From positions 248,001-312,000 of the forward strand of contig NZ_ACCD01000001.1 in assembly GCF_000173775.1 (NCBI RefSeq): a DNA stretch of 64,000 nucleotides, written 5' to 3'. Position numbers and translations under genes: made by a program. This document shows, one piece after another, positions 1 to 8,529 of the stretch. The DNA comes from Yersinia rohdei ATCC 43380 (GTDB lineage Bacteria > Pseudomonadota > Gammaproteobacteria > Enterobacterales > Enterobacteriaceae). Each line of letters opens with the position of its first letter. The first letter of the stretch is position 1. The notes beneath the pieces are model-generated. The model had not been told where the DNA came from. It ran no database searches and saw only the letters and a program-made list of their open reading frames with translations.

Positions 1-303
1 TCGTACCATCTCAATCTGGGCATTCAGTGCTTTCACTTGTTTCTGCGTTGTTGTTAACCCCTGACGCTGTGACAACTTGCCCCTGTTTTCCTCTATCAAC
101 TCACTGGCATCATCGCCTCGCCCCTGCTTACGGAAACTGTTAATGGTGCTGTTTATCTGATTGGCTTCGGCCATCATGCGGTAAAAATCTTCAGTGAACT
201 GGGTAGACTTAGCTGGATCAGAACCGCGGAAGAAGGATTTAATCACCGGCATTTCATCCAGGCGCATCGCTGGGGTTTCGCCGTAGTCTTTCAAATTACG
301 CAT
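1..303 (-). pseudogene. Fragment of LPD38-type phage internal virion protein (runs off left edge)
   Basis: The minus strand is open from an ATG at 303 to the window edge (101 codons). It is charged and helical, with the stretch FRGSDPAKSTQFTEDFY followed by an alternating Lys/Glu/Gln coiled-coil. This resembles the LPD38 region of very large structural or injected proteins of podovirus-like and lambdoid prophages (established family, recognised by eye). There is no proper start: the frame simply continues across the endolysin fragment at about 296-303, so this looks like an internal piece joined by deletion. The gene may continue left, outside the window. The product name is moderately sure; the partial status is clear. 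Confidence 0.5.
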
Positions 304-532
304 CAGAATGTAGCAAAGCATCACATTCAGTATCGCTGTAGCACTTACCGAGGATGATGTCTTTGCCGGTGTGGCCATCGCAGACTGTCAGCACGCCAAC
401 CACATCGTAATAAGGCACATACTCGCGCCCTTCTAATCCGTCATGACCGCCGATTAGAGCAATGGCAATAGCCATGGCTCCACCCGCAACAACACTGGCA
501 ATCTTCGTCATAAGACGTTGGGGAACTGCCAT
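296..532 (-). pseudogene. Truncated phage SAR endolysin (lysozyme, R-type)
   Basis: ATG at 532 has GGGGA eight bases upstream, and the longer reading to 604 lacks such a site. Residues 1-30 form a weakly hydrophobic signal-arrest-release segment. The muramidase motif follows, with Glu in DGLEGREY, then Asp in YYDVVG and Thr in VLTVCDGHTG, so the E/D/T catalytic residues are present. Family members have about 150-165 residues; this one stops after 78, just past YSDTECDALL, where the LPD38 fragment begins in another frame. A deletion joined two late phage genes. It is unlikely to be functional because most of the fold is missing. Confidence 0.75.
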
Positions 533-569
533 TACTTTGATCCCCGTATAATGGCGTATCCTTCGCGGG

Positions 570-719
570 CTGCTTTCTCTAGCGTTGCTCGGCTTTACAG
601 TCATTGCGGTATTTGGTCATCAAGATATCGAACCCGACAGGGTGACTATGCTGGCAGGTTGCGAAAGTCCCTACTATCTGGCCATTGGTCAGTCCTGTGT
701 TTTAAAATCACAAGACTGA
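570..719 (+). CDS. Possible small secreted or membrane protein in prophage remnant
   Basis: This plus-strand frame follows a TAA at 549-551 and ends at TGA 717-719. It reads as a hydrophobic N-terminus (LLSLALLGFTVIAVFGHQD) and then a short polar tail with two cysteines (MLAGCESPYYLAIGQSC). The composition looks like a real exported or lipoprotein-like phage peptide rather than chance. No ATG is available before the hydrophobic segment; CTG at 570 or TTG at 585 would have to serve, so the 5' end may have been lost. It is divergent from the endolysin fragment. Family not recognised. Confidence 0.3.
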   Translation: MLSLALLGFTVIAVFGHQDIEPDRVTMLAGCESPYYLAIGQSCVLKSQD

Positions 720-815
720 TTGTATAGTTCATTGCATAAAACACAACGCAAAACACTTTCATTGCTAACAGTGAAATATTTAAATGTCATCTTAAGTTCA
801 GAGTGGAATTTTGAA

Positions 816-1058
816 ATGGAATCAATTAGCGGCGAAATATTCACAATCCTAAAATACTTACTGCCTGGTTTTGTCTGCTCATGGATATTTAATGCTTTTA
901 CTTCCTCCCCAAAACAAGCCCAATTTGAACGTGTTATTCAAGCTCTTATATTCACTGTGTTTATCCAAGCTTGTGTTTATTTAATCAAACCAGTAATGAT
1001 TTATTTAGGTAAATTTAAATCTTTCGGGATATGGGACAGTAATTCACATCTAGTTTGA
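816..1058 (+). pseudogene. DUF6338 family membrane protein, N-terminal part with premature stop
   Basis: From ATG 816 the protein begins MESISGEIFTILKYLLPG, has two hydrophobic segments (about residues 8-28 and 42-64), and resembles the N-terminus of DUF6338 proteins, which are prophage cargo of unknown function and about 200 residues long. It ends at TGA 1056-1058 after 80 residues. The same frame continues after the TGA with AYIFAVIV before reaching TAA near 1134, so a Trp codon (TGG) probably mutated to TGA and the remaining 3' part is also missing. Upstream in-frame ATG codons exist but have no better ribosome site. Confidence 0.5.
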
Positions 1059-1411
1059 GCTTACATTTTTGCTGTCATAGTGCCGAACTGTAAAAATGAC
1101 AAACACCGAAACCAGCCATTAGCACGTTTTTTATTTTAATAATTTCTGGTAAATACTTAATCTTTAATTAGATTTAAAATTATGATTGTTGTTAATAATG
1201 CTAATTTAATTGAAAATAAAATTTATTATTTTGGAAGTAATTATTTTTACATATTCCACGATGCGCTAATTAACTCGTAATTTTATATTTTTTATTGCGG
1301 TATTTTTATTTAGTGCTAGGGTTTAATTGTATGTTAATTGGGTTTTTATGTATATGAAGGGCTAATTTTTTACGCCCTTATCTCTTAGTGATATAAATGG
1401 GGTAATATATT
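1059..1411. other. AT-rich non-coding stretch before the 1412 gene
   Basis: Very A+T-rich DNA with no convincing ORF beyond the residual DUF6338 frame. It probably carries the promoter of the downstream cargo gene. Its composition differs from the backbone, as expected for horizontally acquired H-NS-type DNA (inference). Confidence 0.5.
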
Positions 1412-1738
1412 ATGAGACAGGTTCAGAAGATTACTGTGAATAACAACGGTGGTTATGTATTTAATTTCTCAATTCAATGGCTTAGCAGTGATGGGCACTG
1501 GAATACTACAGACTGGAATAGCGGTAATTACCCTGTTGCACAATCCAGAACGACACCCCCTCTCAATGAAATTGGCGTTCCAGAGAGTGCTTCAGCTGTA
1601 ACTCCATATGGCCATGCAGTATTAGGTAGTTCTGGTCAAGGAACACCCTTTGTTGGTTTTTCCAACAATGGGCAGATTGCGACTTATGAGGCGGTTGGAA
1701 CAACTATCATTGGGTTTGGGGTTCGCTTGATCGAATAA
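1412..1738 (+). CDS. Unknown 108-residue beta-rich protein, prophage cargo
   Basis: ATG at 1412 is preceded by GGGG about ten bases upstream. The protein is rich in Asn, Gly, Ser, Thr and aromatic residues (VNNNGGYVFNF, HWNTTDWNSGNYP, TPFVGFSNNGQ), with no signal peptide, no cysteine and no transmembrane segment. That composition suggests a small beta-sandwich, as in lectins or carbohydrate- and membrane-binding proteins, but I do not recognise a family. It is transcribed opposite to the flanking phage genes and follows AT-rich DNA, typical of a moron expressed in the lysogen. The ORF is intact, unlike most of its neighbours, so selection may be keeping it. Confidence 0.7.
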   Translation: MRQVQKITVNNNGGYVFNFSIQWLSSDGHWNTTDWNSGNYPVAQSRTTPPLNEIGVPESASAVTPYGHAVLGSSGQGTPFVGFSNNGQIATYEAVGTTIIGFGVRLIE

Positions 1739-1764
1739 TTGGCTGATTGTTCTATTTACCCTCA

Positions 1765-1796
1765 ATAAGAAAAAGACTACGTTAATTCGTAGTCTT
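1765..1796 (-). terminator. Rho-independent terminator of the VRR-NUC gene
   Basis: Nine-base stem AAGACTACG/CGTAGTCTT (1773-1781 with 1788-1796). On the minus strand it is followed by TTTTTCTTATT. It overlaps the end of the VRR-NUC gene. Confidence 0.65.
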
Positions 1797-2318
1797 AATC
1801 ACCTCGCCAAAACCTACCGAAATATGGTTTTGGTTTATTAGCGCTGACTTGTGGGGATCCCTCAGAGCACTCGCTGGGTTTATATTTATATATTCAGTAA
1901 TCGTTTTCGCCGTTTCTACGCAGCTAAACTTTATAGTTGCAAGATAGCCAATTTCATTCATTTTATTTAGCCAATGGTTTTGATCTGGTGTTGGCTTTCC
2001 ATTCAATGTCTTCATCTCTATCCACAACCCCGCATACCCACCACGCGGCAGCGCCAGAAACAAATCCGGTACCCCCTTCCTCAACCCAAGCCACTTAGCA
2101 TCCCTAGCCGCCTTTGGCCCGTGCTTCCCCTCATTGGGTATATGGATCAGATACTCGCCGATACAAATACCATCAATAATAGTTTTATCTGCCCACTCAA
2201 TCAGCGCGGCCTGTTCCTCTGTTTCCGCCTGGTGGTTAACTTTACGAACTCTCCCGTTACGCACTTCCAGCTTGGCTGCTGTTCCGATGATGCCAATGGC
2301 ATCTATGCTATTAAGCAA
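1782..2318 (-). CDS. VRR-NUC domain phage nuclease
   Basis: 178 residues from a probable TTG start at 2318, which follows AAGGGGGCC; no ATG lies near the N-terminus. The VRR-NUC (PD-(D/E)XK) core is visible: GVPDLFLALPRGGYAGLWIEMK gives the catalytic Asp and the Glu-x-Lys pair around residues 82-103, preceded by Glu near the N-terminal EEQAALIEWA helix. Phage members sit in the nin region and are thought to cut branched or packaged DNA. The DUF1364 gene lies immediately upstream on the same strand. The ORF is full length for small phage members and may still be active. Confidence 0.8.
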   Translation of the reverse strand: MLNSIDAIGIIGTAAKLEVRNGRVRKVNHQAETEEQAALIEWADKTIIDGICIGEYLIHIPNEGKHGPKAARDAKWLGLRKGVPDLFLALPRGGYAGLWIEMKTLNGKPTPDQNHWLNKMNEIGYLATIKFSCVETAKTITEYININPASALRDPHKSALINQNHISVGFGEVIKTTN

Positions 2319-2355
2319 ACTGGCCCCCTTTAGCGGTTACCAGCGATTCCTCCAG

Positions 2356-2640
2356 TCAAATCCTAAGAGTTGCATATAATGCCAGTAATATCGTGTCCTC
2401 AAGCTCTCCGGACTGCCATTCATATGGTACCCGACCATCAATAACATCATGACAATCTGAGCAACCATATACTGCCCAAAAATCATCTGACTTATATCCC
2501 ATTCCATGGGTAGAACTGGATAAATGACAAAGCACCGTTGTTTCGGGGTTACTGTTACAGATACCGGGGATCTGGAGTGTGCAGCATTGGCCCCGCGCAA
2601 AATCGCGTAGGGCTTTACTTCTAGATGCCGGAGATTTCAT
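2356..2640 (-). CDS. DUF1364 phage nuclease-like zinc protein (nin region)
   Basis: ATG at 2640 overlaps the preceding stop (TGATATG) and gives 94 residues. Cysteine/histidine pairs in GQCCTLQIPGICN, VLCHLSSS and YGCSDCHDVIDGR are the DUF1364 signature, thought to form an HNH-like zinc-bound fold. Lambdoid phages carry this gene near rusA and ninG-type recombination genes. It is probably co-transcribed with the VRR-NUC gene downstream. The C-terminus (ALYATLRI) is slightly short compared with relatives, so a late truncation is possible. Confidence 0.7.
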   Translation of the reverse strand: MKSPASRSKALRDFARGQCCTLQIPGICNSNPETTVLCHLSSSTHGMGYKSDDFWAVYGCSDCHDVIDGRVPYEWQSGELEDTILLALYATLRI

Positions 2641-2641
2641 A

Positions 2642-2770
2642 TCAATACTCCAGCAGTTGGTTAACTGCCTGTTCCATTTCATATTCATTATCGAAGTGTT
2701 GGGCTAACGCCTCATTCCAAATAACACCGGCCACACCTTTATAAACCCGGTCAAAAGCACCCCATTCCAT
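2642..2770 (-). CDS. Small phage ORF upstream of DUF1364
   Basis: 42 codons from ATG 2770, preceded in frame by a TGA, beginning MEWGAFDRVYKG and ending NQLLEY. It is acidic at the C-terminus with aromatic residues and looks like a complete or slightly shortened phage accessory protein. It overlaps the DUF1364 start by translational coupling (TGATATG), which supports it being translated. No family recognised. Confidence 0.45.
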   Translation of the reverse strand: MEWGAFDRVYKGVAGVIWNEALAQHFDNEYEMEQAVNQLLEY

Positions 2771-2817
2771 GTTTCACGGTCATGATCAGTCGCATATTTA
2801 ATGCCACCGCCTGGTAG

Positions 2818-2970
2818 TCATACTCCCAGAACCTCTGTCTTTTTCTTTCTCGGGGACTTAGTTCGCGAGGCTGTTGTCATGCTGCCACCATTGAGGCCAA
2901 ACGCGCGGCCTCTCTGCGGATCTGCGCTAAGAATACCTCGCCAGTAGTCATCAGTTGATCCAGTGAGGCA
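2818..2970 (-). pseudogene. Remnants of phage early or nin genes at a deletion junction
   Basis: On the minus strand a frame reads YASLDQLMTTGEVFLAQIRR and stops at 2877. It is directly overlapped by a 20-codon Lys/Arg-rich ORF (ATG 2880, stop at 2818, KSPRKKKTEVLGV). The first looks like the C-terminal end of a larger phage protein whose upstream part was lost where the integrase fragment starts (about 2970). Neither piece can be assigned to a family. Confidence 0.35.
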
Positions 2971-2973
2971 TAA

Positions 2974-3435
2974 CTTGTTGCTGGCCCGCGCCGTGATGAT
3001 GTACGCCAGTTGAAAAGAAGCGATGTACATGATGGTAAGCTCTGGGTAATCCAGGGTAAAACTAAGATGCAAATTGCTATATCGCTATCACTACGGTTGG
3101 AAATAATGAATACCACCGTTGGCGAGATTATAGAAAAGTGCATGAATGAAAGTAAAAGCGAATATCTAATAAGTTCGTCCAGTAAAAGTTCTGGCAGAAA
3201 ACTCGGAGCCTTAAATGCAGACTCGCTCACTAAATCCTTTGTTAAAGCATTGAAGGCTACCGATCTGGTTTATGAAATATCCCCTCCCAGTTTTCACGAG
3301 ATCCGCAGCTTGGCATCACGGCTTTATGAAGCAGAATGCAGTAAGGAATTTGCTCAGAAACTACTCGGACATAAGTCGATGAAAATGACTAATGTGTACC
3401 TTGATTCACGTAAAAATGAGTGGATAGAGATTTAG
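2974..3435 (+). pseudogene. C-terminal half of a phage tyrosine integrase
   Basis: The coding similarity begins at about 2974 (LVAGPRRDDVRQLKRSDV), right after a TAA, and runs to 3435. The catalytic domain is recognisable: first Arg in GPRRDDV, Lys in QGKTKMQI, HEIR box, LLGHKS, and the Tyr nucleophile in TNVYLDSR. Intact integrases of this class have about 350-400 residues, so the arm-binding and core-binding domains are missing. The fragment points toward SdsR, where the attachment site of the prophage should lie. It cannot integrate or excise by itself. Confidence 0.8.
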
Positions 3436-3510
3436 ACCGGATATAGGATTTCGGGGAAATTTCGTTTATTTTCGTTTGTTATAAAATAAATTATTTAAAA
3501 TCAACAACTT

Positions 3511-3614
3511 AAAAAGAGACCGAATACGATTCCTATATTCGGTCTAGGGAAATGGCTCTTGGGAGAGAGCCGTGCGCTAAAAGTTGGCATTAACGTAGGC
3601 TTATTCAGCCGTAC
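3511..3614 (-). ncRNA. sdsR: SdsR (RyeB) small RNA
   Basis: Read on the minus strand, this matches the E. coli and Salmonella SdsR: a variable 5' part, the conserved stretch TTAATGCCAACTTTTAGCGC, a hairpin around GGCTCTCTCCCAAGAGCC, and a strong terminator stem ACCGAATA/TATTCGGT followed by five T. SdsR is a sigma-S dependent, Hfq-bound RNA. The upstream CTACAGT at about 3619-3625 is a plausible sigma-S -10 element. Its position next to yebY is conserved. The phage integrase fragment ends 75 bases beyond its 3' end, consistent with the ryeA/ryeB locus being used as a phage attachment site. A RyeA-type antisense RNA is possible but not resolved. Confidence 0.85.
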
Positions 3615-3698
3615 TCCTTAACTGTAGTCGAGTACATGTGTTTCGCCAACTTAGCAGCAAAAGTAATTAATAACGGTTGTAAACTAATTTCAGCTAAT

Positions 3699-3725
3699 AA
3701 AAAAAACCGCTCACAGCAGGAGCGG
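3699..3725 (-). terminator. Terminator downstream of yebY
   Basis: Stem CCGCTC/GAGCGG (3707-3712 with 3720-3725) with a seven-base loop. On the minus strand it is followed by eight T. It probably ends the yobA-yebZ-yebY transcript. Confidence 0.75.
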
Positions 3726-3776
3726 TAACTATTTGTTAAACTTAGATTAATATGAGTAAAACTGATAATAATAAGC

Positions 3777-4118
3777 TTATTTTTGACATAATGTCATGGC
3801 GCGTTGCTGGAAGGGCTCCAGGCTCATCTTCACACCCGGCTGCTCACTGTCATCCAATAGCAGCACATCCAATGGCTTAGCCAAGACATGCCCCGCCTTC
3901 ATCTGCTCTGTCGCAATATCATTTAGCGGATATTGCGCTAATGTGCTTGGGTTTATTACAAACAAAGCCCCGCCTGAACGGCATTCCAACATCACTTCTT
4001 CGCGAGTAAATGCCCATTGCTTACCAAACTCAAACTTACTGACGGTAATAATCTTCCCTGCAGCAATGGCATTCGCCGATAACATGAGCAACGATAGCGC
4101 CAGCACAAAAACCTTCAT
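3777..4118 (-). CDS. yebY: YebY family periplasmic protein (DUF2511)
   Basis: 113 residues with a clear signal peptide ([20 protein letters not shown], cleavage near residue 20). The mature part has two cysteines (MLECRSGG and the C-terminal TLCQK), probably a disulfide. In E. coli yebY follows yebZ and yobA, and the same order is seen here, so a role in periplasmic copper handling is inferred from linkage. The gap to yebZ is about 95 bases, and a terminator follows the gene. The family has no proven biochemical activity that I know of. Confidence 0.85.
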   Translation of the reverse strand: MKVFVLALSLLMLSANAIAAGKIITVSKFEFGKQWAFTREEVMLECRSGGALFVINPSTLAQYPLNDIATEQMKAGHVLAKPLDVLLLDDSEQPGVKMSLEPFQQRAMTLCQK

Positions 4119-4213
4119 TTAAATTACCCTCAATTAACTGATTATTGTGATTTTCTCGCATATTGAGGAGCTGATGCAAGTTTAGTGGCAATAACCATTA
4201 GATATATTTCGTG

Positions 4214-5098
4214 TTATACCGGTGCCATTGTGGCAAAAATACTCACTAACAGTAACACCCCTGCCCCCAGAATAATTTCAGCACAACTGTTGACCACTAG
4301 CCAATAATGGGCTTTGGTCGGCAATTGTCGAAGCATTGGAACAATCAGATAGCGATTAACCAGCGCAATAACAATCATAAATAGCACCAATACCACTTTG
4401 TTAAACAATAACATTTGATAGGTGGATGTGAGTGTTAGAGGGGTTTCTTGCAGTAAAATAATGCTGTTAATCACACCGGTCGCCAAGACTAAAGCCACCG
4501 CCCAATGGCCCCAACTTGAAAAACGAATCAGCGTGGTTATTGCTTCGAATTTAACATCACTCTTTCGGGTATAAGCGAGGCAAATTAATAGTGGGGGTAA
4601 GCATCCCAACCAGTAACCTGCACTGAGCAAATGAATGATTTGGTTGACTTGATGAGCCCATCCCAAAATACCATCGTGCATGGCTGCATGGCCGGTAAAG
4701 GCCAAGCTGGCCAGCAATACTGCTGAACAAATAACCATTAGCCGGGCGTGAACACGGGTTGAGTCGAGTAATACTAACCACATGCTCAAGATGGATAAAC
4801 CAAGATGCCATTGCCATACTTGACCAAAGCGAGTGCTGAATACGGCCCACCATACACTTAACCGATAGGTATCAACCCAACCATCACCCATCATACCGGC
4901 CTGAATAGCTAAAAGACCGACAGCAGAAATTAGCCCCAGAAAAGTACTGAAGATAAGTAGAGGCGAGAGCCGATTTTTTAGTATTGAAGAGAAAGGGTCT
5001 GGTGCTAATAAGGCGGTGAAGATACTGATGCCAAACATCAACATCACCGCCCCAAAATGCAAAAAGCGACACAGAACAAACAGAGCCGCCAAAGACAT
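4214..5098 (-). CDS. yebZ: CopD family copper-resistance membrane protein YebZ
   Basis: 294 residues with about eight hydrophobic helices, typical of the CopD/PcoD family of inner-membrane proteins thought to move copper together with periplasmic CopC. Conserved histidines are visible in the first helix (CRFLHFGAVML) and in WQWHLGLS, TGHAAMHDG and QIIHLLSAGYWLG. The start lies one base after the yobA stop (TAATATG), so translation is coupled to the CopC-like partner. Its copper role rests on the family and the partner. Complete length. Confidence 0.88.
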   Translation of the reverse strand: MSLAALFVLCRFLHFGAVMLMFGISIFTALLAPDPFSSILKNRLSPLLIFSTFLGLISAVGLLAIQAGMMGDGWVDTYRLSVWWAVFSTRFGQVWQWHLGLSILSMWLVLLDSTRVHARLMVICSAVLLASLAFTGHAAMHDGILGWAHQVNQIIHLLSAGYWLGCLPPLLICLAYTRKSDVKFEAITTLIRFSSWGHWAVALVLATGVINSIILLQETPLTLTSTYQMLLFNKVVLVLFMIVIALVNRYLIVPMLRQLPTKAHYWLVVNSCAEIILGAGVLLLVSIFATMAPV

Positions 5099-5099
5099 A

Positions 5100-5486
5100 T
5101 TATTTCACTGTGAAACTGTAAGTGCCTTTGGTTTTATGACCATCAACAGACACCACATGCCATGAGACATTATATTTCCCGGCGGTTAATGCATGGTCAA
5201 TCGGCAGAATTAATTGCGTATTATTGACAGGATCCAATGTGAGCGCACCGGTTTTTACCACATTGTTATCAGGGCCGGTAACTTTTACACCACTGAAATT
5301 CAGTTCAATTCCTTCGGAGAAACCGAGTGTCAGGGCCTCAGGGGCTGAACCTATAGTGGCATCAGCCGCTGGTGACTCGATTTTCAGATGTGCATGGGCC
5401 AATGCTTGCTGACTGGAAAGTCCAACAAATAACACAATAAGTGCCGAAAGCATGCGGCAAGAAGAACGTACTTTACGAATAAACAT
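5100..5486 (-). CDS. yobA: CopC family periplasmic copper-binding protein YobA
   Basis: I chose ATG 5486, which has AAGGGA eight bases upstream, over the longer frame to 5564; this gives 128 residues. It has a signal peptide to the QALAHAHLKIESP region. The mature N-terminus starts with His, as in CopC, where the N-terminal His binds Cu(II), and the end keeps the DGHKTKGTYSF motif carrying the second copper histidine. The beta-barrel fold is typical of CopC/PcoC. First gene of the yobA-yebZ-yebY operon. Confidence 0.88.
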   Translation of the reverse strand: MFIRKVRSSCRMLSALIVLFVGLSSQQALAHAHLKIESPAADATIGSAPEALTLGFSEGIELNFSGVKVTGPDNNVVKTGALTLDPVNNTQLILPIDHALTAGKYNVSWHVVSVDGHKTKGTYSFTVK

Positions 5487-5795
5487 AATATCCCTTAATC
5501 GATGGGGGAGAAGAATCAATCTGCTACCAACATATCCTATATTGGCAGCGTGAACCCCTATCACTTCCAGTCAATTGCACTACCTGTGAGGTAGGGCACA
5601 AAACAAAACGCCAGATTATGAGTGGCGATTGAAATATAACCAACAGTAGAGCAATAATTAAGCTCATCTGTTTTTCGTTATTGCAAATGATAACGATTTG
5701 TATATCGCAAGTCGAGCAACCTTAGTTAAACAGTTTGCTTTTAGCACGAAACAATAAGATGGGGGAGGTGTGAGGATAAATGTCATGGGGCAACG
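5487..5795. other. Intergenic region between ftnA terminator and yobA, with weak Fur-like site
   Basis: No ORF supported. It should contain the yobA promoter. A sequence GCAAATGATAACGATTTG at about 5683-5700 has an ATGATAACGAT core that resembles half of a Fur box; the match is imperfect and I would not rely on it. Confidence 0.35.
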
Positions 5796-5842
5796 AAAAA
5801 CCGCAGTTTCAGACCCCGCGCAAGGGGGATTAGAAACTGCGG
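5796..5842 (-). terminator. Terminator of ftnA
   Basis: Ten-base perfect stem CCGCAGTTTC/GAAACTGCGG (5801-5810 with 5833-5842). The loop contains a second short GC-rich stem. On the minus strand TTTTTCG follows. Confidence 0.8.
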
Positions 5843-5874
5843 CGAAGATTAATCAGGGCTAAACTAGCCTATAA

Positions 5875-6384
5875 TTACGGTTGGATGTGATTTTGAGCCG
5901 ACATTGTTTTCAGATCTTTATCAACAAAGAACAATGAATTGCCGCTATTACCCACCAGTGCCAATTTATCCATAATAGATTTGAACAATTTTTCTTCTTC
6001 ATGTTGTTCAGCAACATACCATTGCAGGAAATTAAATGTGGAGTAATCTTTGCTGGTCATGGCGACATCAGCAAGTTCATTAATTTGAGCAGTGATAAGT
6101 TGTTCATGCTCATAAGTCAGCTTGAATACATCGGTCAGTGAGGCAAAATCAATTGGTGGCGCACTGATTGTACCTAAGATTGGCATGGAACCTGTTCCGC
6201 TAAGATATTCAAACAAGCGCTGCATATGCTGCATTTCTTCTTGAGAATGTTTTTTTAAAAATGCGGCGGCACCTTCAAAACCTTTATCGCTGCACCAGGC
6301 ACTCATCTGCAAATAAAGATTGGCAGAATAAAATTCAAGATTCAGTTGCTCATTGAGCTTTTGAGCCATTTCTTTTTTTAACAT
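5875..6384 (-). CDS. ftnA: Non-heme ferritin
   Basis: 169 residues, close to the E. coli 165. It is a four-helix ferritin subunit that oxidises Fe(II) and stores iron as a 24-mer in the cytoplasm. Ferroxidase residues are visible: Glu in [15 protein letters not shown], the E-x-x-H pair in [11 protein letters not shown], Glu in TYEHEQLI and Gln/Glu in [11 protein letters not shown]. There is a strong terminator downstream and its own long AT-rich upstream region. Iron regulation through Fur and H-NS, known for E. coli ftnA, is plausible given the Fur-like motifs upstream. Confidence 0.95.
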   Translation of the reverse strand: MLKKEMAQKLNEQLNLEFYSANLYLQMSAWCSDKGFEGAAAFLKKHSQEEMQHMQRLFEYLSGTGSMPILGTISAPPIDFASLTDVFKLTYEHEQLITAQINELADVAMTSKDYSTFNFLQWYVAEQHEEEKLFKSIMDKLALVGNSGNSLFFVDKDLKTMSAQNHIQP

Positions 6385-6776
6385 ATTAATTCCCTTATTT
6401 TTATAATGCAGGTAAGCAACGATTAACTCGACTCATTATGCCAAGATAAAAACAAAATAAGAACACCCTATTTACACCAAGAGTAAACAAAAACAATAAA
6501 ATCACGTAATACACTGATAATTAACACCATTTATTTAAAATAAATATTATCTTATTTATTGTGGAAATAATTTTAATTAGTGCGCAAATACTAAAAAGAA
6601 TGATTCTTATTTAATGGCGAATTTAATAAATAATCTCATTCTCATCCTAATGTAGGATATTTTCCCATGAGACATTTTATAAATACAGTTTATTTAGCAA
6701 TAGCTGCCGCTTGCCAATCTCCGCCGTCTGCATTACCTTTTGCGCCATACCCCCACGCCCCAAGAAGGAGAAGACA
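6385..6776. promoter_or_regulatory. AT-rich divergent ftnA/holE region with Fur-like repeats
   Basis: 392 bases between divergent genes, very A+T-rich. Between 6597 and 6660 there are repeated NATTCTTATT/NATTCTCAT type hexamers (AATGATTCTTATT, ATAATCTCATTCTCAT) that resemble tandem degenerate Fur half-sites. In E. coli, Fur relieves H-NS silencing of ftnA from such upstream repeats (established there). Here the role is inference. Confidence 0.4.
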
Positions 6777-7007
6777 ATGGGATATAATCTGGCAGAGCTT
6801 TCTGATGAAGAAACGGCAAAAATGAATGTTGATCTGGCTGCTTCTGGTGTCGCATTTAAAGAGCGCTACAATATGCCCGTCATTCCTGAAATGGTAGCTC
6901 GCGCACAGCCAGAGGCGCTGCGCGAATATTTTTTGCAGCGGCTGGCACATTATCGTAACGAGTCAAATAAATTCTCGCGGTTGCCGTATGAACCCAAGAT
7001 GAAGTAA
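6777..7007 (+). CDS. holE: DNA polymerase III theta subunit
   Basis: ATG 6777 with AAGGAG seven bases upstream gives 76 residues, the length of E. coli HolE. The signature [20 protein letters not shown] and the C-terminal [10 protein letters not shown] are nearly identical to the enteric protein. Theta binds and stabilises the epsilon proofreading subunit (DnaQ) within the polymerase III core. The longer frame starting at 6711 has no ribosome site and is not part of the family. Monocistronic. Confidence 0.95.
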   Translation: MGYNLAELSDEETAKMNVDLAASGVAFKERYNMPVIPEMVARAQPEALREYFLQRLAHYRNESNKFSRLPYEPKMK

Positions 7008-7060
7008 TGAGTCATCGACTCCCGCAAGCCGAACCTGCGGGAGTTAATCAGATAAAAATG

Positions 7061-8337
<1,277 letters not shown>

Positions 8338-8451
8338 ATGAGTAAGGGAATGGACAGCAAAAAGAACGCGAAGAAAAAGCCACTAAAAACACCAGCTGAG
8401 AAAAAAGCTGATAAACGTGCTAAGAAGTCATCTTCTAGCAGCGCTGAATAA
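8338..8451 (+). CDS. Small lysine-rich conserved protein, unknown function
   Basis: ATG 8338 preceded by AAAGAGAGGCAAGCC gives 37 residues, about one third Lys (KKNAKKKPLKTPAEKKADKR), ending in a serine run and AE. It is strongly basic, probably disordered and likely nucleic-acid or ribosome associated (inference from composition only). It is followed by a good terminator, so it is a real independent transcript. The longer frame from 8266 has no ribosome site. No domain recognised. Confidence 0.6.
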   Translation: MSKGMDSKKNAKKKPLKTPAEKKADKRAKKSSSSSAE

Positions 8452-8473
8452 CGGGCTTTTCGTCTCGTCAGTC

Positions 8474-8498
8474 AACCCGCCTATAGGCGGGTTTTTTG
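8474..8498 (+). terminator. Terminator after the small basic protein gene
   Basis: Stem AACCCGCC/GGCGGGTT with a TATA loop, followed by TTTTTT. Confidence 0.85.
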
Positions 8499-8529
8499 TT
8501 GTTTATCGTGAACTATTACGGGGATAAGT

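Noticed and set aside
518-727. 69-codon plus-strand frame MGNCHYFDPRIMAYPS
   Set aside because: Overlaps a more protein-like frame (570-719) and the endolysin start; no ribosome site.
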